34,157 bases of DNA, from assembly GCF_000759955.1 (NCBI RefSeq), contig NZ_JNAL01000004.1, positions 1 through 34,157 on the forward strand, written 5' to 3'. The first letter of the stretch is position 1. Every line of letters begins with the position of its first letter. The position numbers and the translations under genes are program-made. This DNA comes from Prochlorococcus marinus str. MIT 9201. Lineage in GTDB: Bacteria > Cyanobacteriota > Cyanobacteriia > PCC-6307 > Cyanobiaceae. The notes beneath the pieces are model-generated. The model saw only the letters and a list, made by a program, of their open reading frames with translations. It did no database searches and was not told the DNA's origin. Positions 8,610 through 15,709 of this stretch are shown here, piece by piece.

Positions 8610-8816
8610 TTAGATATTTGATTTAAATTCTCGCAAAAGTTCCAAATAAAGTTCCTCATCTATCTCCCTGATGTCATATTCAGAGGGTAAAACACCATGT
8701 TTATGCTCATGTACTGCCATCCAACAAAATTTCTCTACTTCTGCTTTTGAAAAACGAGAATATCCTTTTACTTTTGTAATCAATGATTTAATGAGAGATT
8801 CTGAATAATCTGCCAT
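8610..8816 (-). CDS. Small conserved hypothetical protein, 68 aa
   Basis: Soluble, mostly helical-looking protein with an even mix of acidic and basic residues. It includes VEKFCWMAVHEHKHGVLPSE, where one Cys and two His lie close together, and REIDEELYLELLREF at the C-terminus. I do not recognise a named family. ATG start at 8816. It is 25 nt downstream of the YajQ gene on the same strand, so probably co-transcribed. The clustered C/H residues might bind a metal, but there is no established motif to support that. Confidence 0.65.
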   Translation of the reverse strand: MADYSESLIKSLITKVKGYSRFSKAEVEKFCWMAVHEHKHGVLPSEYDIREIDEELYLELLREFKSNI

Positions 8817-8841
8817 ATTTAAAAAAAATCTTACAAAGATC

Positions 8842-9339
8842 TTATCTAAAGTTATTAGCTTTTAGAGGAATGTTCAAAGACTCTTCTAACTCACCAACAA
8901 GCTTAATTGCTAATTGAAGATCATTTTTGCTCTTACTAGCAACTCTAAGTGTTTCCCCATTTATGCTGACATTAATTTTTTTTATTTGATCTCTAATATT
9001 CTTACTAATTTTTTTTGCAATCTCTTGTTTAATCCCTTGTTTTAATAAAATTGTTTGTTTTACTTTATTACCACTAGCCATTTCAATTTCACCGTAGTCA
9101 AATATTTTTAAAGATAAGTTTCTTTTTATTGCCTTTTGTCTAATTATGTCATTTACAGCATTTAAGGTTAACTCGCTATTAGTGATTATAAAAATATTTT
9201 CTTTATCCAAATCAACTGAAGTGTCTGTGCCCTTAAGATCGTAACGCTGAGAAATTTCCCTTTTTACTTGATCCAAAGTGTTTACTAATTCCTGTCTATC
9301 AAAATCAGAGACTACATCAAATGAAAAACTTTCTGCCAT
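8842..9339 (-). CDS. YajQ family (UPF0234) cyclic-di-GMP / nucleotide-binding protein
   Basis: 165 residues, the usual size of YajQ proteins. The N-terminal FSFDVVSDFDRQELVNTLDQ, ISQRYDLKGT and the later ILLKQGIKQEIAKKISK and INGETLRVASKSKNDLQ are family signatures. The fold is two ferredoxin-like halves. A homologue in Xanthomonas binds cyclic-di-GMP, and E. coli YajQ binds tRNA and nucleotides; whether this organism makes c-di-GMP cannot be judged from the window. ATG start. It lies between the DprA-related gene and the 68-aa gene on the minus strand, with short gaps. Confidence 0.93.
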   Translation of the reverse strand: MAESFSFDVVSDFDRQELVNTLDQVKREISQRYDLKGTDTSVDLDKENIFIITNSELTLNAVNDIIRQKAIKRNLSLKIFDYGEIEMASGNKVKQTILLKQGIKQEIAKKISKNIRDQIKKINVSINGETLRVASKSKNDLQLAIKLVGELEESLNIPLKANNFR

Positions 9340-9405
9340 AGCAAATTATTAAACGCTAAATATTATTAGCATAAATCATCTTACAATGAGTGGAAATTGA
9401 TTAAT

Positions 9406-9918
9406 TTAATCAAAAAATAACAAACTAACCACTTTCCCCATCTCTTCAGCGCATCTACAACTATTAAGCAAAGTTTCACTATCGTGAAAGGCAAAGCATA
9501 TTAATTGATCGCACCTAGTAATAATTTCTTGATTGCAAAGACTACTTGCAAGTGGCAAAGGTAATTCATCATTTTCACTTTTTTCAACCAAGTGTATAAC
9601 CCGCTCAAGTTGATGCTTTATTTCAGGTATTTGTCTATCAAGACTTTGAGGTAATAAAACAGTTAATAATGATGGATTAATATCTAAGACAGCCCTAATA
9701 ACAGCTGCATTTACACCTTGAGATCCAGAAGTAAGAATGTTATGTCCTTCCTCTGCTAGTGACCTAGCTATCAACTCAATTAAGTGGATATCGACAACAG
9801 GTACGTGTCTACTACCCAAAAAAGCAATTCTCCTTTTCCCATTATCTTGGAGTTTTGCAAGTTCTTGAGCTAAGGCATCAACGCCTTCAGTTGCGGGTAG
9901 ATCTAAAGAGCGACTCAA
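9406..9918 (-). CDS. DprA/Smf-related Rossmann-fold protein (short form)
   Basis: 170 residues. RRIAFLGSRHVPVVDIHLIE followed by LAEEGHNILTSGSQGVNAAVIRA matches the Rossmann core shared by DprA (DNA-processing protein A) and LOG/TIGR00725 proteins, where GSR and TSGxxGVxxA are the nucleotide/DNA-binding loops. It lacks the SAM-like N-terminal and winged-helix C-terminal domains of full DprA, whose length is about 300-370. Picocyanobacterial copies are usually labelled 'DNA recombination-mediator protein A'; single-strand DNA loading of RecA is therefore possible but unproven. The start is TTG at 9918; no ATG lies between it and the preceding stop. It follows the BioD-like gene by about 25 nt on the same strand. 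Confidence 0.75.
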   Translation of the reverse strand: MSRSLDLPATEGVDALAQELAKLQDNGKRRIAFLGSRHVPVVDIHLIELIARSLAEEGHNILTSGSQGVNAAVIRAVLDINPSLLTVLLPQSLDRQIPEIKHQLERVIHLVEKSENDELPLPLASSLCNQEIITRCDQLICFAFHDSETLLNSCRCAEEMGKVVSLLFFD

Positions 9919-9943
9919 AATAATAAAGTTTCTATATTTATAA

Positions 9944-11053
9944 TTAGCATTTATCTAAAAAATTGCAGGGAAAATCTATCTTTTCCAGAATTCTTTTTAA
10001 ATTTACATTCTCTTGAACTAATTGAATAGCATAAGAAGCTTTAATTGATTCATGTATTCTGACATGTCCAAAAGCTTGTTCAATAATTTCTACAGAGGAA
10101 AGAGTATCTAATTCCACCTTTAGAATTGGCACCTCTAATTCCTCCGCTCTATGAATCAATTGTGATAAAGGGTCTCCTAAACCAGTTAAAATGAGGCATT
10201 GAGTGGAAGCCTCCAAAGCAGCAAGTTGGATATCAGTTCTATCTGCTCCGGTAACTACAGCCATATTTCGTCTTCTCCTGAAAAATTCCATTGCAGAATT
10301 CACCCCCATTGCACCAATACTTAATGTTTCAACAAGTAATTGATCTTTTTCAGGGCAACAAATTACTTGGGCATCGAGTCTTCTTACAAGCTCACCGACG
10401 GTGACACTTCTAAGCAGTGGTGATTTAGGCATCACCCCAAATACTTCAATATCCAGATCTTTAAGAGAAGGTATTATTTCATTTTTAACTTTTTCGACTT
10501 CTTGTGGTGTAACTCCGTTCAATACAACTCCAGCAAATTTTTCACCCAATTGTTTTTTTGCATCAAGTAATGCATCTACACTTTTACAATCTTCCCATAA
10601 ATTCACAATTAAAACCTTCGCATCTAAATCCTTAGCTAGTTGTGGGAGACTTAAGCCATAAATCATACCTTCATGAAGACTTCCAGCTGCTTCTAAGATA
10701 TTTAAACCTTCAAAATCATCATTAACCAATCCTTCAATTTGATTAAAACCCTTCCCTGGGAGTAAGTCTTTATTGAAAATTCTTTTTTCAGCTGATATAT
10801 TATCCAATAACCCTACTGAAGAAATTAAATTCTCCTCTTCAATATTTAAGGTAGATCCAATAAACTTAACATCATCATCTATTAATCCTTCATAAGACAT
10901 TGAAGGAAGATTAGTAAGTTCAATACATGTTGCTAAAGGTTTTCCTATGCGTACTTTTTTTTTCATCTGTAAAAGTTTTTTTGCTATCCCAAGAACCATT
11001 GCAGACTTACCACTAAATGGCTCACAAGAACCAATTAATAATATATCGCTCAT
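9944..11053 (-). CDS. BioD-like / DRTGG-domain P-loop protein (N-terminal-type region of phosphotransacetylase)
   Basis: 369 residues. The N-terminus carries a P-loop of dethiobiotin-synthetase type, GSCEPFSGKSAMVLG (about residues 8-22). Middle segments LEAAGSLHEG and FAGVVLNGV fit the BioD-like fold (COG0857). The C-terminal third contains a DRTGG-domain core, with AQVICCPE, RRRNMAVVTGADRTDIQLAALEAS and LILTGL. The phosphotransacetylase catalytic domain found in bacterial Pta is absent, so acetyl-phosphate chemistry is not supported; the role is unknown, possibly nucleotide sensing. ATG start. It is the first gene of a minus-strand run continuing through the DprA-related, YajQ, 68-aa and prohibitin genes. 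Confidence 0.8.
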   Translation of the reverse strand: MSDILLIGSCEPFSGKSAMVLGIAKKLLQMKKKVRIGKPLATCIELTNLPSMSYEGLIDDDVKFIGSTLNIEEENLISSVGLLDNISAEKRIFNKDLLPGKGFNQIEGLVNDDFEGLNILEAAGSLHEGMIYGLSLPQLAKDLDAKVLIVNLWEDCKSVDALLDAKKQLGEKFAGVVLNGVTPQEVEKVKNEIIPSLKDLDIEVFGVMPKSPLLRSVTVGELVRRLDAQVICCPEKDQLLVETLSIGAMGVNSAMEFFRRRRNMAVVTGADRTDIQLAALEASTQCLILTGLGDPLSQLIHRAEELEVPILKVELDTLSSVEIIEQAFGHVRIHESIKASYAIQLVQENVNLKRILEKIDFPCNFLDKC

Positions 11054-11207
11054 AATTAGTAAAATTTTTTATCAATAGGTTTAAGATAATATTTTTTTTA
11101 GAACTAAACAAATATTTATTTATGAGTTTTAATCAAATAAAAAAATAAATATTCTTTTTTTGGTAAATTTATTTTAATTCATTGGTATCTCATAAAAATC
11201 AAGCAAA
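11054..11207. promoter_or_regulatory. Divergent promoter region between the BioD-like gene and the SDR gene
   Basis: 154 bp of about 85% A+T that must hold both promoters. It contains an 11-bp inverted repeat, AATATTTATTT (11111-11121) with AAATAAATATT (11143-11153), followed on the plus strand by CTTTTTTT. This looks like an intrinsic terminator, but pure A/T stems arise easily by chance here. No specific promoter can be chosen with confidence. Confidence 0.4.
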
Positions 11208-11927
11208 ATGATAAATTCAACCAAAAACACAAAAACTATAGGTATTACTGGCGCCTCAGGTACGCTAGGAAAAGAATTAACAAAGTTGTTTCGTCAGAAA
11301 GGATATAAAGTGATTGGATTTACTCATAGTAAAACTAATTATGAAATAAATCTTGAATCTCCAAATGAATGGATTAAATGGGAATGTGGGAAGGAGTCAT
11401 CATTAAAAAAGCAATTAGAAAAGATAGATATTTTAATCTTGAACCATGGTATCTATGATTTGAGTAGGACAAATTCCAATTATGAAAACTCAATAGAAAT
11501 AAATGCATTAAGCAAATTCAAATTATTAAATTTATTCGAAGATATTGCTCTGACCTATGATTCACCAATAAAAAAAGAGATTTGGATTAACACATCTGAA
11601 GCAGAAATATTACCAGCCCTAAATCCGTCATATGAGATTAGTAAATCCCTTATTGGTCAACTAGTTTCTTTCAAAAAAAATCTTTTGGATAAAAATACAA
11701 AGAAAAAATTAATAATTAAAAAAATCATCTTGGGGCCTTTTAAATCAGAATTAAATCCTATCGGAATAATGAGTCCCGAATTTGTATCTAAAAAAATTTA
11801 TAATTTAGCAAATTCAAAAAAATATCTAATAATAATAAGTCCAAACCCATTATCCTATCTACTTTTTCCATTGAAAGAATTTTATAATTTTTTGTATTGC
11901 CAAATTATTTATAAGTACAAATCATAG
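11208..11927 (+). CDS. Short-chain dehydrogenase/reductase-like protein
   Basis: 239 residues with a Rossmann N-terminus GITGASGTLGKELTKLFRQKG (about residues 12-32; the GxxGxxG dinucleotide-binding loop), DILILNHGIYD (the NHG counterpart of the NNAG motif) and ALNPSYEISKSLIGQ, in which the catalytic Tyr-x3-Lys is replaced by Tyr-Glu-Ile-Ser-Lys, i.e. Y-x3-K retained. The last 30 residues include a hydrophobic segment (YLIIISPNPLSYLLFPLKEF) suggesting membrane association, a feature of the SDR halves linked to sterol-desaturase-like proteins in cyanobacteria. Substrate unknown. ATG start. The stop is 3 nt from the map stop on the opposite strand. Confidence 0.8.
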   Translation: MINSTKNTKTIGITGASGTLGKELTKLFRQKGYKVIGFTHSKTNYEINLESPNEWIKWECGKESSLKKQLEKIDILILNHGIYDLSRTNSNYENSIEINALSKFKLLNLFEDIALTYDSPIKKEIWINTSEAEILPALNPSYEISKSLIGQLVSFKKNLLDKNTKKKLIIKKIILGPFKSELNPIGIMSPEFVSKKIYNLANSKKYLIIISPNPLSYLLFPLKEFYNFLYCQIIYKYKS

Positions 11928-11930
11928 TTT

Positions 11931-12770
11931 CTAGAAATCTCTATCTGTCAAAATTTCAATCCCATCTTTTAAAACAACTATTGTGTGCTCCCATTGAGCC
12001 GACAATTTTCCATCTTTTGTTATTACTGTCCATCTATCATTTAATGTTTTGCAAAATTTAGTCCCTTCATTAACAATAGGTTCCACAGCTAATGTCATTC
12101 CTTCACGAAGGGTGACGTTGGGCAATTCTTTGGTCCTAAAATTAAATACTGATGGTTCTTCATGAAGATTTCTTCCAACTCCATGACCTGTATAGTCCTC
12201 TACAACACTAAAACCATTTTTTAAAACAATATCCTCGATTTCCCCAGCTACATCTAGAAGTGTATTCCCTGCTTTGATTTTCGAAAGCCCTGCATACAAT
12301 GCTTCATAGGCTACTTCACTAAGATTTTGAACCTTTTGGCTAACTTCTCCCACACAAATTGAAATACAACTGTCCCCGTGAAAGCCGTCTAAATATGCTC
12401 CTGTATCAACTTTAACTAGGTCACCATTTTTAATTATTTTATTTTTACTTGGTATTCCATGAACAACCTCATTATTAATACTAGAACAAATACTAGAAGG
12501 GAAGCCATGGTAGCCCTTAAAACTTGGCACTGCTCCAAAACTTTTTATCCTCTTTTCAGCGAAATCATCTAAATCTTTTGTACTCATTCCTGGCTTAATT
12601 AAGTCATTAATTTCCCTCAAAACAGTTGCTACAATCCTGCTAGATTTCTTCATCAAATTAATTTCACGTGCAGACTTTATTTCAATCCCTCTTCGTCTCT
12701 GAATAAAAGGGACTTGATCAATAGTTTTGGAATTATTTTTATTTAATAAAAGATCTGCAAAATGTCTCAT
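11931..12770 (-). CDS. map: Methionine aminopeptidase, type I
   Basis: Removes the initiator methionine from nascent proteins. 279 residues; the catalytic pita-bread fold is evident from [19 protein letters not shown] (substrate-site His), [20 protein letters not shown] (two metal-binding Asp), [12 protein letters not shown] (metal-binding His), AVEPIVNEG and QWEHTIVV (metal-binding Glu). An N-terminal extension of about 30 residues ([20 protein letters not shown]) precedes the EIKSAREI start of the usual core, as in several cyanobacterial copies. ATG start, with no alternative until Met41. Convergent with the SDR gene and divergent from the PepSY-type gene. Confidence 0.96.
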   Translation of the reverse strand: MRHFADLLLNKNNSKTIDQVPFIQRRRGIEIKSAREINLMKKSSRIVATVLREINDLIKPGMSTKDLDDFAEKRIKSFGAVPSFKGYHGFPSSICSSINNEVVHGIPSKNKIIKNGDLVKVDTGAYLDGFHGDSCISICVGEVSQKVQNLSEVAYEALYAGLSKIKAGNTLLDVAGEIEDIVLKNGFSVVEDYTGHGVGRNLHEEPSVFNFRTKELPNVTLREGMTLAVEPIVNEGTKFCKTLNDRWTVITKDGKLSAQWEHTIVVLKDGIEILTDRDF

Positions 12771-12861
12771 TGGAATAAATAATAGTAATAGCTAAATATC
12801 TTCAAAATAGCCATTATTGTCTTAGCTATCTTAAATCTAACAATAACAATGGGAAACAGGA

Positions 12862-13089
12862 ATGAAATTTTTTTATAATTCTAGGCAATTTCATAAGGCT
12901 TTGGCGCCTTGGGTTTTTCTCCCTTTAGTTATATCTTCCATTACTGGGCTTCTCTATAGAGTTTCAAAAGATTTATTGGGTTACTCTAGAGAACAAGTTC
13001 ACTGGTTGATGTCTCTCCATGAGGGCGAATGGCTTGGAAATAATGGAGAACTTATATACGTAATATTGAATTCCCTTGGAGTTTTATAG
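12862..13089 (+). CDS. PepSY-associated TM-type small membrane protein, apparently truncated by a TAG
   Basis: A 75-residue frame. FHKALAPWVFLPLVISSITGLLYRV has a basic lead-in and a hydrophobic helix (about residues 13-31). QVHWLMSLHEGEWLG resembles the His-containing region of PepSY-associated TM proteins, and a second hydrophobic helix begins at IYVILNSLGVL. This second helix is cut by TAG at 13087-13089. The same frame then continues with MLITGFQMF, which would complete the helix, so I think the ancestral protein was 102 residues long. It may still make a shortened protein. ATG start at 12862. It lies upstream of rplS on the same strand. The role of the family is unknown. Confidence 0.7.
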   Translation: MKFFYNSRQFHKALAPWVFLPLVISSITGLLYRVSKDLLGYSREQVHWLMSLHEGEWLGNNGELIYVILNSLGVL

Positions 13090-13170
13090 ATGCTCATAAC
13101 AGGATTCCAAATGTTTTCAAAAACAATTTCATTTACCAAAAAGGTTACTAAAGGCGAGTCAAAAGGTTAA
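13090..13170 (+). pseudogene. In-frame continuation of the PepSY-type gene after the internal TAG
   Basis: Codons 77-102 of the frame starting at 12862, open until TAA at 13168-13170. They code MLITGFQMFSKTISF, then a lysine-rich tail ([11 protein letters not shown]). The hydrophobic half followed by a basic tail is what the end of a second membrane helix should look like, so the TAG probably replaces a sense codon; TGG (Trp) is one base away and is the residue I would expect there. The ATG directly after the TAG could also allow re-initiation. Confidence 0.6.
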
Positions 13171-13202
13171 GATATAGAACTTGTAGGATAAAAAAGACCA
13201 AA

Positions 13203-13673
13203 ATGGCCAAAGAGAAACAAGAGAAGGAATTAGAAACCGCTATTAAAGCTGACGAATCAGTTGATGTAGCAGTTGAAAAAAAAGAAAAAAAAATGGTTTC
13301 TGAAACTACTCAAAGCTTAAGCGCATCCAATCTTATTAATGAATTTGAAAATGGACAATTAAAAAAAGAATTGCCTGAAATTTATGTAGGGGACACTGTT
13401 AAAGTTGGAGTAAAAATTACAGAAGGTAATAAAGAAAGAGTTCAACCTTATGAAGGTGTTGTGATAGCAAAAAGGCATGGAGGCCTCAACCAGACAATTA
13501 CAGTTAGAAGAATTTTTCAGGGTATAGGTGTTGAAAGAGTATTTATGCTACACAGTCCGCAAGTTGCCTCTCTAAAAGTTGAACGTAGAGGTAAAGTAAG
13601 AAGAGCTAAGTTATTCTATTTAAGAGATAGGGTAGGTAAAGCTACTCGCGTTAAACAACGCTTTGATCGATAA
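13203..13673 (+). CDS. rplS: 50S ribosomal protein L19
   Basis: Large-subunit protein at the 30S-50S interface. The conserved core is [47 protein letters not shown] and [16 protein letters not shown], ending FDR. At 156 residues it is longer than bacterial L19 of about 115: residues 1-40 are a low-complexity Lys/Glu-rich extension, as in other marine picocyanobacterial copies. ATG start at 13203 retains this extension. It is 32 nt downstream of the extended PepSY-type frame and 53 nt upstream of tRNA-Trp. Confidence 0.97.
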   Translation: MAKEKQEKELETAIKADESVDVAVEKKEKKMVSETTQSLSASNLINEFENGQLKKELPEIYVGDTVKVGVKITEGNKERVQPYEGVVIAKRHGGLNQTITVRRIFQGIGVERVFMLHSPQVASLKVERRGKVRRAKLFYLRDRVGKATRVKQRFDR

Positions 13674-13711
13674 AGTTGTAAATTAATCAACTTATTGGTC
13701 ACAAAGACGCT

Positions 13712-13717
13712 TATAAT
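13712..13717 (+). promoter_or_regulatory. Consensus -10 element (TATAAT) of tRNA-Trp
   Basis: A perfect TATAAT ends 9 nt before the first base of tRNA-Trp, placing the start of transcription almost at the mature 5' end. No good -35 is present at 16-18 nt spacing. Independent transcription from the rplS message is therefore likely. Confidence 0.5.
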
Positions 13718-13726
13718 CATTTAGAT

Positions 13727-13799
13727 GCGTCGTTAGTTCAGTTGGTAGAACGCAGGTCTCCAAAACCTGATGTCGGGGGTTCAAGTCCTCCACGACGCG
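13727..13799 (+). tRNA. trnW: tRNA-Trp (anticodon CCA)
   Basis: A complete 73-nt cloverleaf can be drawn: acceptor GCGTCGT/ACGACGC, D arm GTTC-GAAC, anticodon stem CAGGT/ACCTG with loop CTCCAAA giving anticodon CCA, variable ATGTC, T arm GGGGG/CCTCC with TTCAAGT. The discriminator base is G. The CCA end is not encoded. It sits between rplS and the hyper-conserved protein gene. Confidence 0.97.
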
Positions 13800-13834
13800 T
13801 TTGATCAACATTATGTAAATCATTTTTTCATAAG

Positions 13835-14029
13835 ATGGAGTTAGATCTTCAACCTGGGGACGTAGTTAAAGTCCTCGAATCTGCAGCTTTAGGATGGGTC
13901 CGCGCAAGAGTCATCAGAGTTAAATCTGGTGGTAGAGTTGTCGTGCAAAGTGACCAAGGTAGAGAGTTTACCGCGAGAGGTAACCAAGTTAGGTTGATAG
14001 AACCTGCTGGTTTTAGGCCTCAAAAATAA
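13835..14029 (+). CDS. Picocyanobacterial hyper-conserved protein (PSHCP), Tudor/SH3-like
   Basis: A 64-residue basic protein beginning MELDLQPGDVVKVLESAALG with WVRARVIRVKSGGRVVV and EFTARGNQVRLIEPAG. Alternating short strands around Gly-Asp and Lys-Ser-Gly-Gly turns fit a small beta barrel of KOW/Tudor/SH3 type. From memory of the literature, a protein essentially invariant across Prochlorococcus and marine Synechococcus, found associated with ribosomal L2 and photosystem proteins, with a Tudor fold and RNA binding, is encoded next to gltX; this gene fits that description and location. I identify it by recall of sequence and context, not by search. Codon-level GC is higher than in its neighbours (many GGT, CGC and GTC codons), consistent with strong protein constraint. 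ATG start. Confidence 0.85.
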   Translation: MELDLQPGDVVKVLESAALGWVRARVIRVKSGGRVVVQSDQGREFTARGNQVRLIEPAGFRPQK

Positions 14030-14082
14030 ATAGTTATAAATTCTGAGGAAGCTATAAAACTAACTATTTCTGTAAATCCTCA
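14028..14082 (+). other. Interleaved inverted repeats after the PSHCP stop codon
   Basis: AAATAGTTA (14028-14036, beginning within the stop codon) pairs with TAACTATTT (14061-14069). TGAGGA (14044-14049), inside that loop, pairs with TCCTCA (14077-14082), outside it. The two stems could form an H-type pseudoknot or two alternative hairpins. A run of eight or more T follows at about 14093-14100, so this may simply be the PSHCP terminator. Confidence 0.4.
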
Positions 14083-14150
14083 AATTAATAAATTTTTTTT
14101 ATTACAACACCATTAATTAAGTATTATGATCTGATAATTTTAAGAATGAA

Positions 14151-14170
14151 GTTCTAAATAAATTTAGAAC
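14151..14170. repeat. Palindrome just upstream of tRNA-Asp
   Basis: GTTCTAAAT and ATTTAGAAC flank a two-base centre, making a perfect 20-bp dyad ending 8 nt before tRNA-Asp. No T tract follows, so it is not a standard terminator. It could be an operator-like site or a leader hairpin for tRNA processing; AT-richness makes chance possible. Confidence 0.45.
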
Positions 14171-14178
14171 AAAACTCT

Positions 14179-14252
14179 GGGACCGTAGTTCAACTGGTTA
14201 GAGCACCGCCCTGTCACGGCGGAAGTTGCGGGTTCGAATCCCGTCGGTCCCG
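14179..14252 (+). tRNA. trnD: tRNA-Asp (anticodon GTC)
   Basis: A 74-nt cloverleaf: acceptor GGGACCG/CGGTCCC, D stem GTTC-GAGC, anticodon stem CCGCC/GGCGG with loop CTGTCAC (anticodon GTC), variable AAGTT, T stem GCGGG/CCCGT (with one G-T pair) and loop TTCGAAT. The discriminator is G, as expected for Asp. CCA is not encoded. It ends 17 nt before the gltX start, so RNase processing of a joint tRNA-gltX transcript is likely. Confidence 0.97.
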
Positions 14253-14269
14253 TTTTTTCTAAAAGAGAT

Positions 14270-15709
14270 TTGGAAAAACGATTAAGACTAGCTCCGAGTC
14301 CAACGGGTTTATTTCATATTGGGACGGCGCGAACAGCATTATTCAACTGGTTGTATGCACGAAAAATAGGCGGAAAATTTCTTATCAGAATAGAAGATAC
14401 AGATTTTCTTCGATCTAAATCTGAATATACCAAAAATATATTAGTGGGCTTGAAATGGCTTGGACTTAAATGGGATGAAGAACCTATAAAGCAAAGTGAC
14501 CGAATTGCGATTCACAAAAGTTACATCAAAAAGCTATTGGAATGTGGAGCTGCATATAGGTGCTTTACAACAGAAGATGAAATTTCTGGACTAAGAGAAG
14601 AACAAAAACAGAAAGGATTACCTCCAAAACACGATAATAGACACAGAAGTCTTTCAAAAGAAGAAATAGAAACCTTCATATCCCAAGGGAGGAGTTCAGT
14701 AATAAGGTTTAAGATTGATGAAAAAATTGAAATTAAATGGGTAGATCAGATAAGAGGCGAAATCAAATGGCAAGGGAAGGATTTGGGTGGTGATTTAGTT
14801 TTGTCAAGAAGGGCAAAGGGATATGAGATTGGAGATCCTTTGTACAATCTTGCAGTTGTAGTTGATGATAATTTCATGAATATTACTCATGTTGTAAGGG
14901 GTGAAGACCATATCTCTAACACTGCAAAACAAATATTGATTTATAAAGCATTAAATTTTAATTTGCCGACTTTTTCGCATACACCCCTAATACTAAATAG
15001 TGAAGGGAAAAAATTATCTAAGAGAGATTGCGTTACTTCAATCGACGAATTTAGAGATATGGGATATTTACCTGAGGCCTTATCAAACTATATGGCCTTT
15101 TTAGGTTGGTCTCCAAAATCTGCCGACAGAGAAATACTTTCACTTGATGAGATATCTGAAATTTTTGACTTATCAGACATAAATAAAGCAGGAGCAAAAT
15201 TCAGTTGGGAAAAACTCAACTGGATTAATTCTCAATATATAAAGAATATGGAATCAACAAAATTAAGCGAGATTATCAGGAAATACTGGGATGATAATGG
15301 TTGGGTGCCACCATCTCAAGAATGGTCTCATAAATTGGCAATTTTGCTTAGGGATTCTATCACTCTTTTAAAAGATGCCATTGATCAATCAAAACCATTT
15401 TTCTTAATCCCTACAATTCAAAAAGAAGGTCAAGATTTTCTGGAAAACGAAGATAGTAAAGCATCTCTAAAATTAATCTTAAATTATTTAAATGAGCAAA
15501 ACACCATAAAAATAGATAAAGAAAAAGCTAAAGAAATTATAAACGTAATCTCAAAAATGCATAATATTAAAAAAGGGGTATTAATGAAATCATTAAGGGT
15601 AGCTTTTTTTGGATCTTTAAGTGGGCCAGATTTAATTCAAAGTTGGGAACTTTTCTCAGAAAGTAAAACTGATAGGTCCCGAATTGAAAGATGCCTTAAA
15701 TCAATCTAA
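14270..15709 (+). CDS. gltX: Glutamyl-tRNA synthetase
   Basis: Class I aminoacyl-tRNA synthetase that charges tRNA-Glu; in cyanobacteria Glu-tRNA also feeds tetrapyrrole synthesis, whose later enzyme HemL is encoded in this window. 479 residues. Signatures: RLAPSPTGLFHIGTARTALF (HIGH-type motif, about residues 5-24), RIEDTD, and the KMSKS equivalent LSKR at residues 249-252. The start is TTG at 14270, the first in-frame start after tRNA-Asp, giving the family-typical short N-terminus. The 3' end overlaps the convergent antiporter gene by 9 nt. An ND-type GluRS (able to charge tRNA-Gln as well) is usual in cyanobacteria; not tested here. Confidence 0.97.
   Translation: MEKRLRLAPSPTGLFHIGTARTALFNWLYARKIGGKFLIRIEDTDFLRSKSEYTKNILVGLKWLGLKWDEEPIKQSDRIAIHKSYIKKLLECGAAYRCFTTEDEISGLREEQKQKGLPPKHDNRHRSLSKEEIETFISQGRSSVIRFKIDEKIEIKWVDQIRGEIKWQGKDLGGDLVLSRRAKGYEIGDPLYNLAVVVDDNFMNITHVVRGEDHISNTAKQILIYKALNFNLPTFSHTPLILNSEGKKLSKRDCVTSIDEFRDMGYLPEALSNYMAFLGWSPKSADREILSLDEISEIFDLSDINKAGAKFSWEKLNWINSQYIKNMESTKLSEIIRKYWDDNGWVPPSQEWSHKLAILLRDSITLLKDAIDQSKPFFLIPTIQKEGQDFLENEDSKASLKLILNYLNEQNTIKIDKEKAKEIINVISKMHNIKKGVLMKSLRVAFFGSLSGPDLIQSWELFSESKTDRSRIERCLKSI

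Noticed and set aside
13673-13693. Hairpin AAGTTG/CAACTT after rplS as a terminator
   Set aside because: Only six A/T-rich pairs with no T tract; not enough for an intrinsic terminator.
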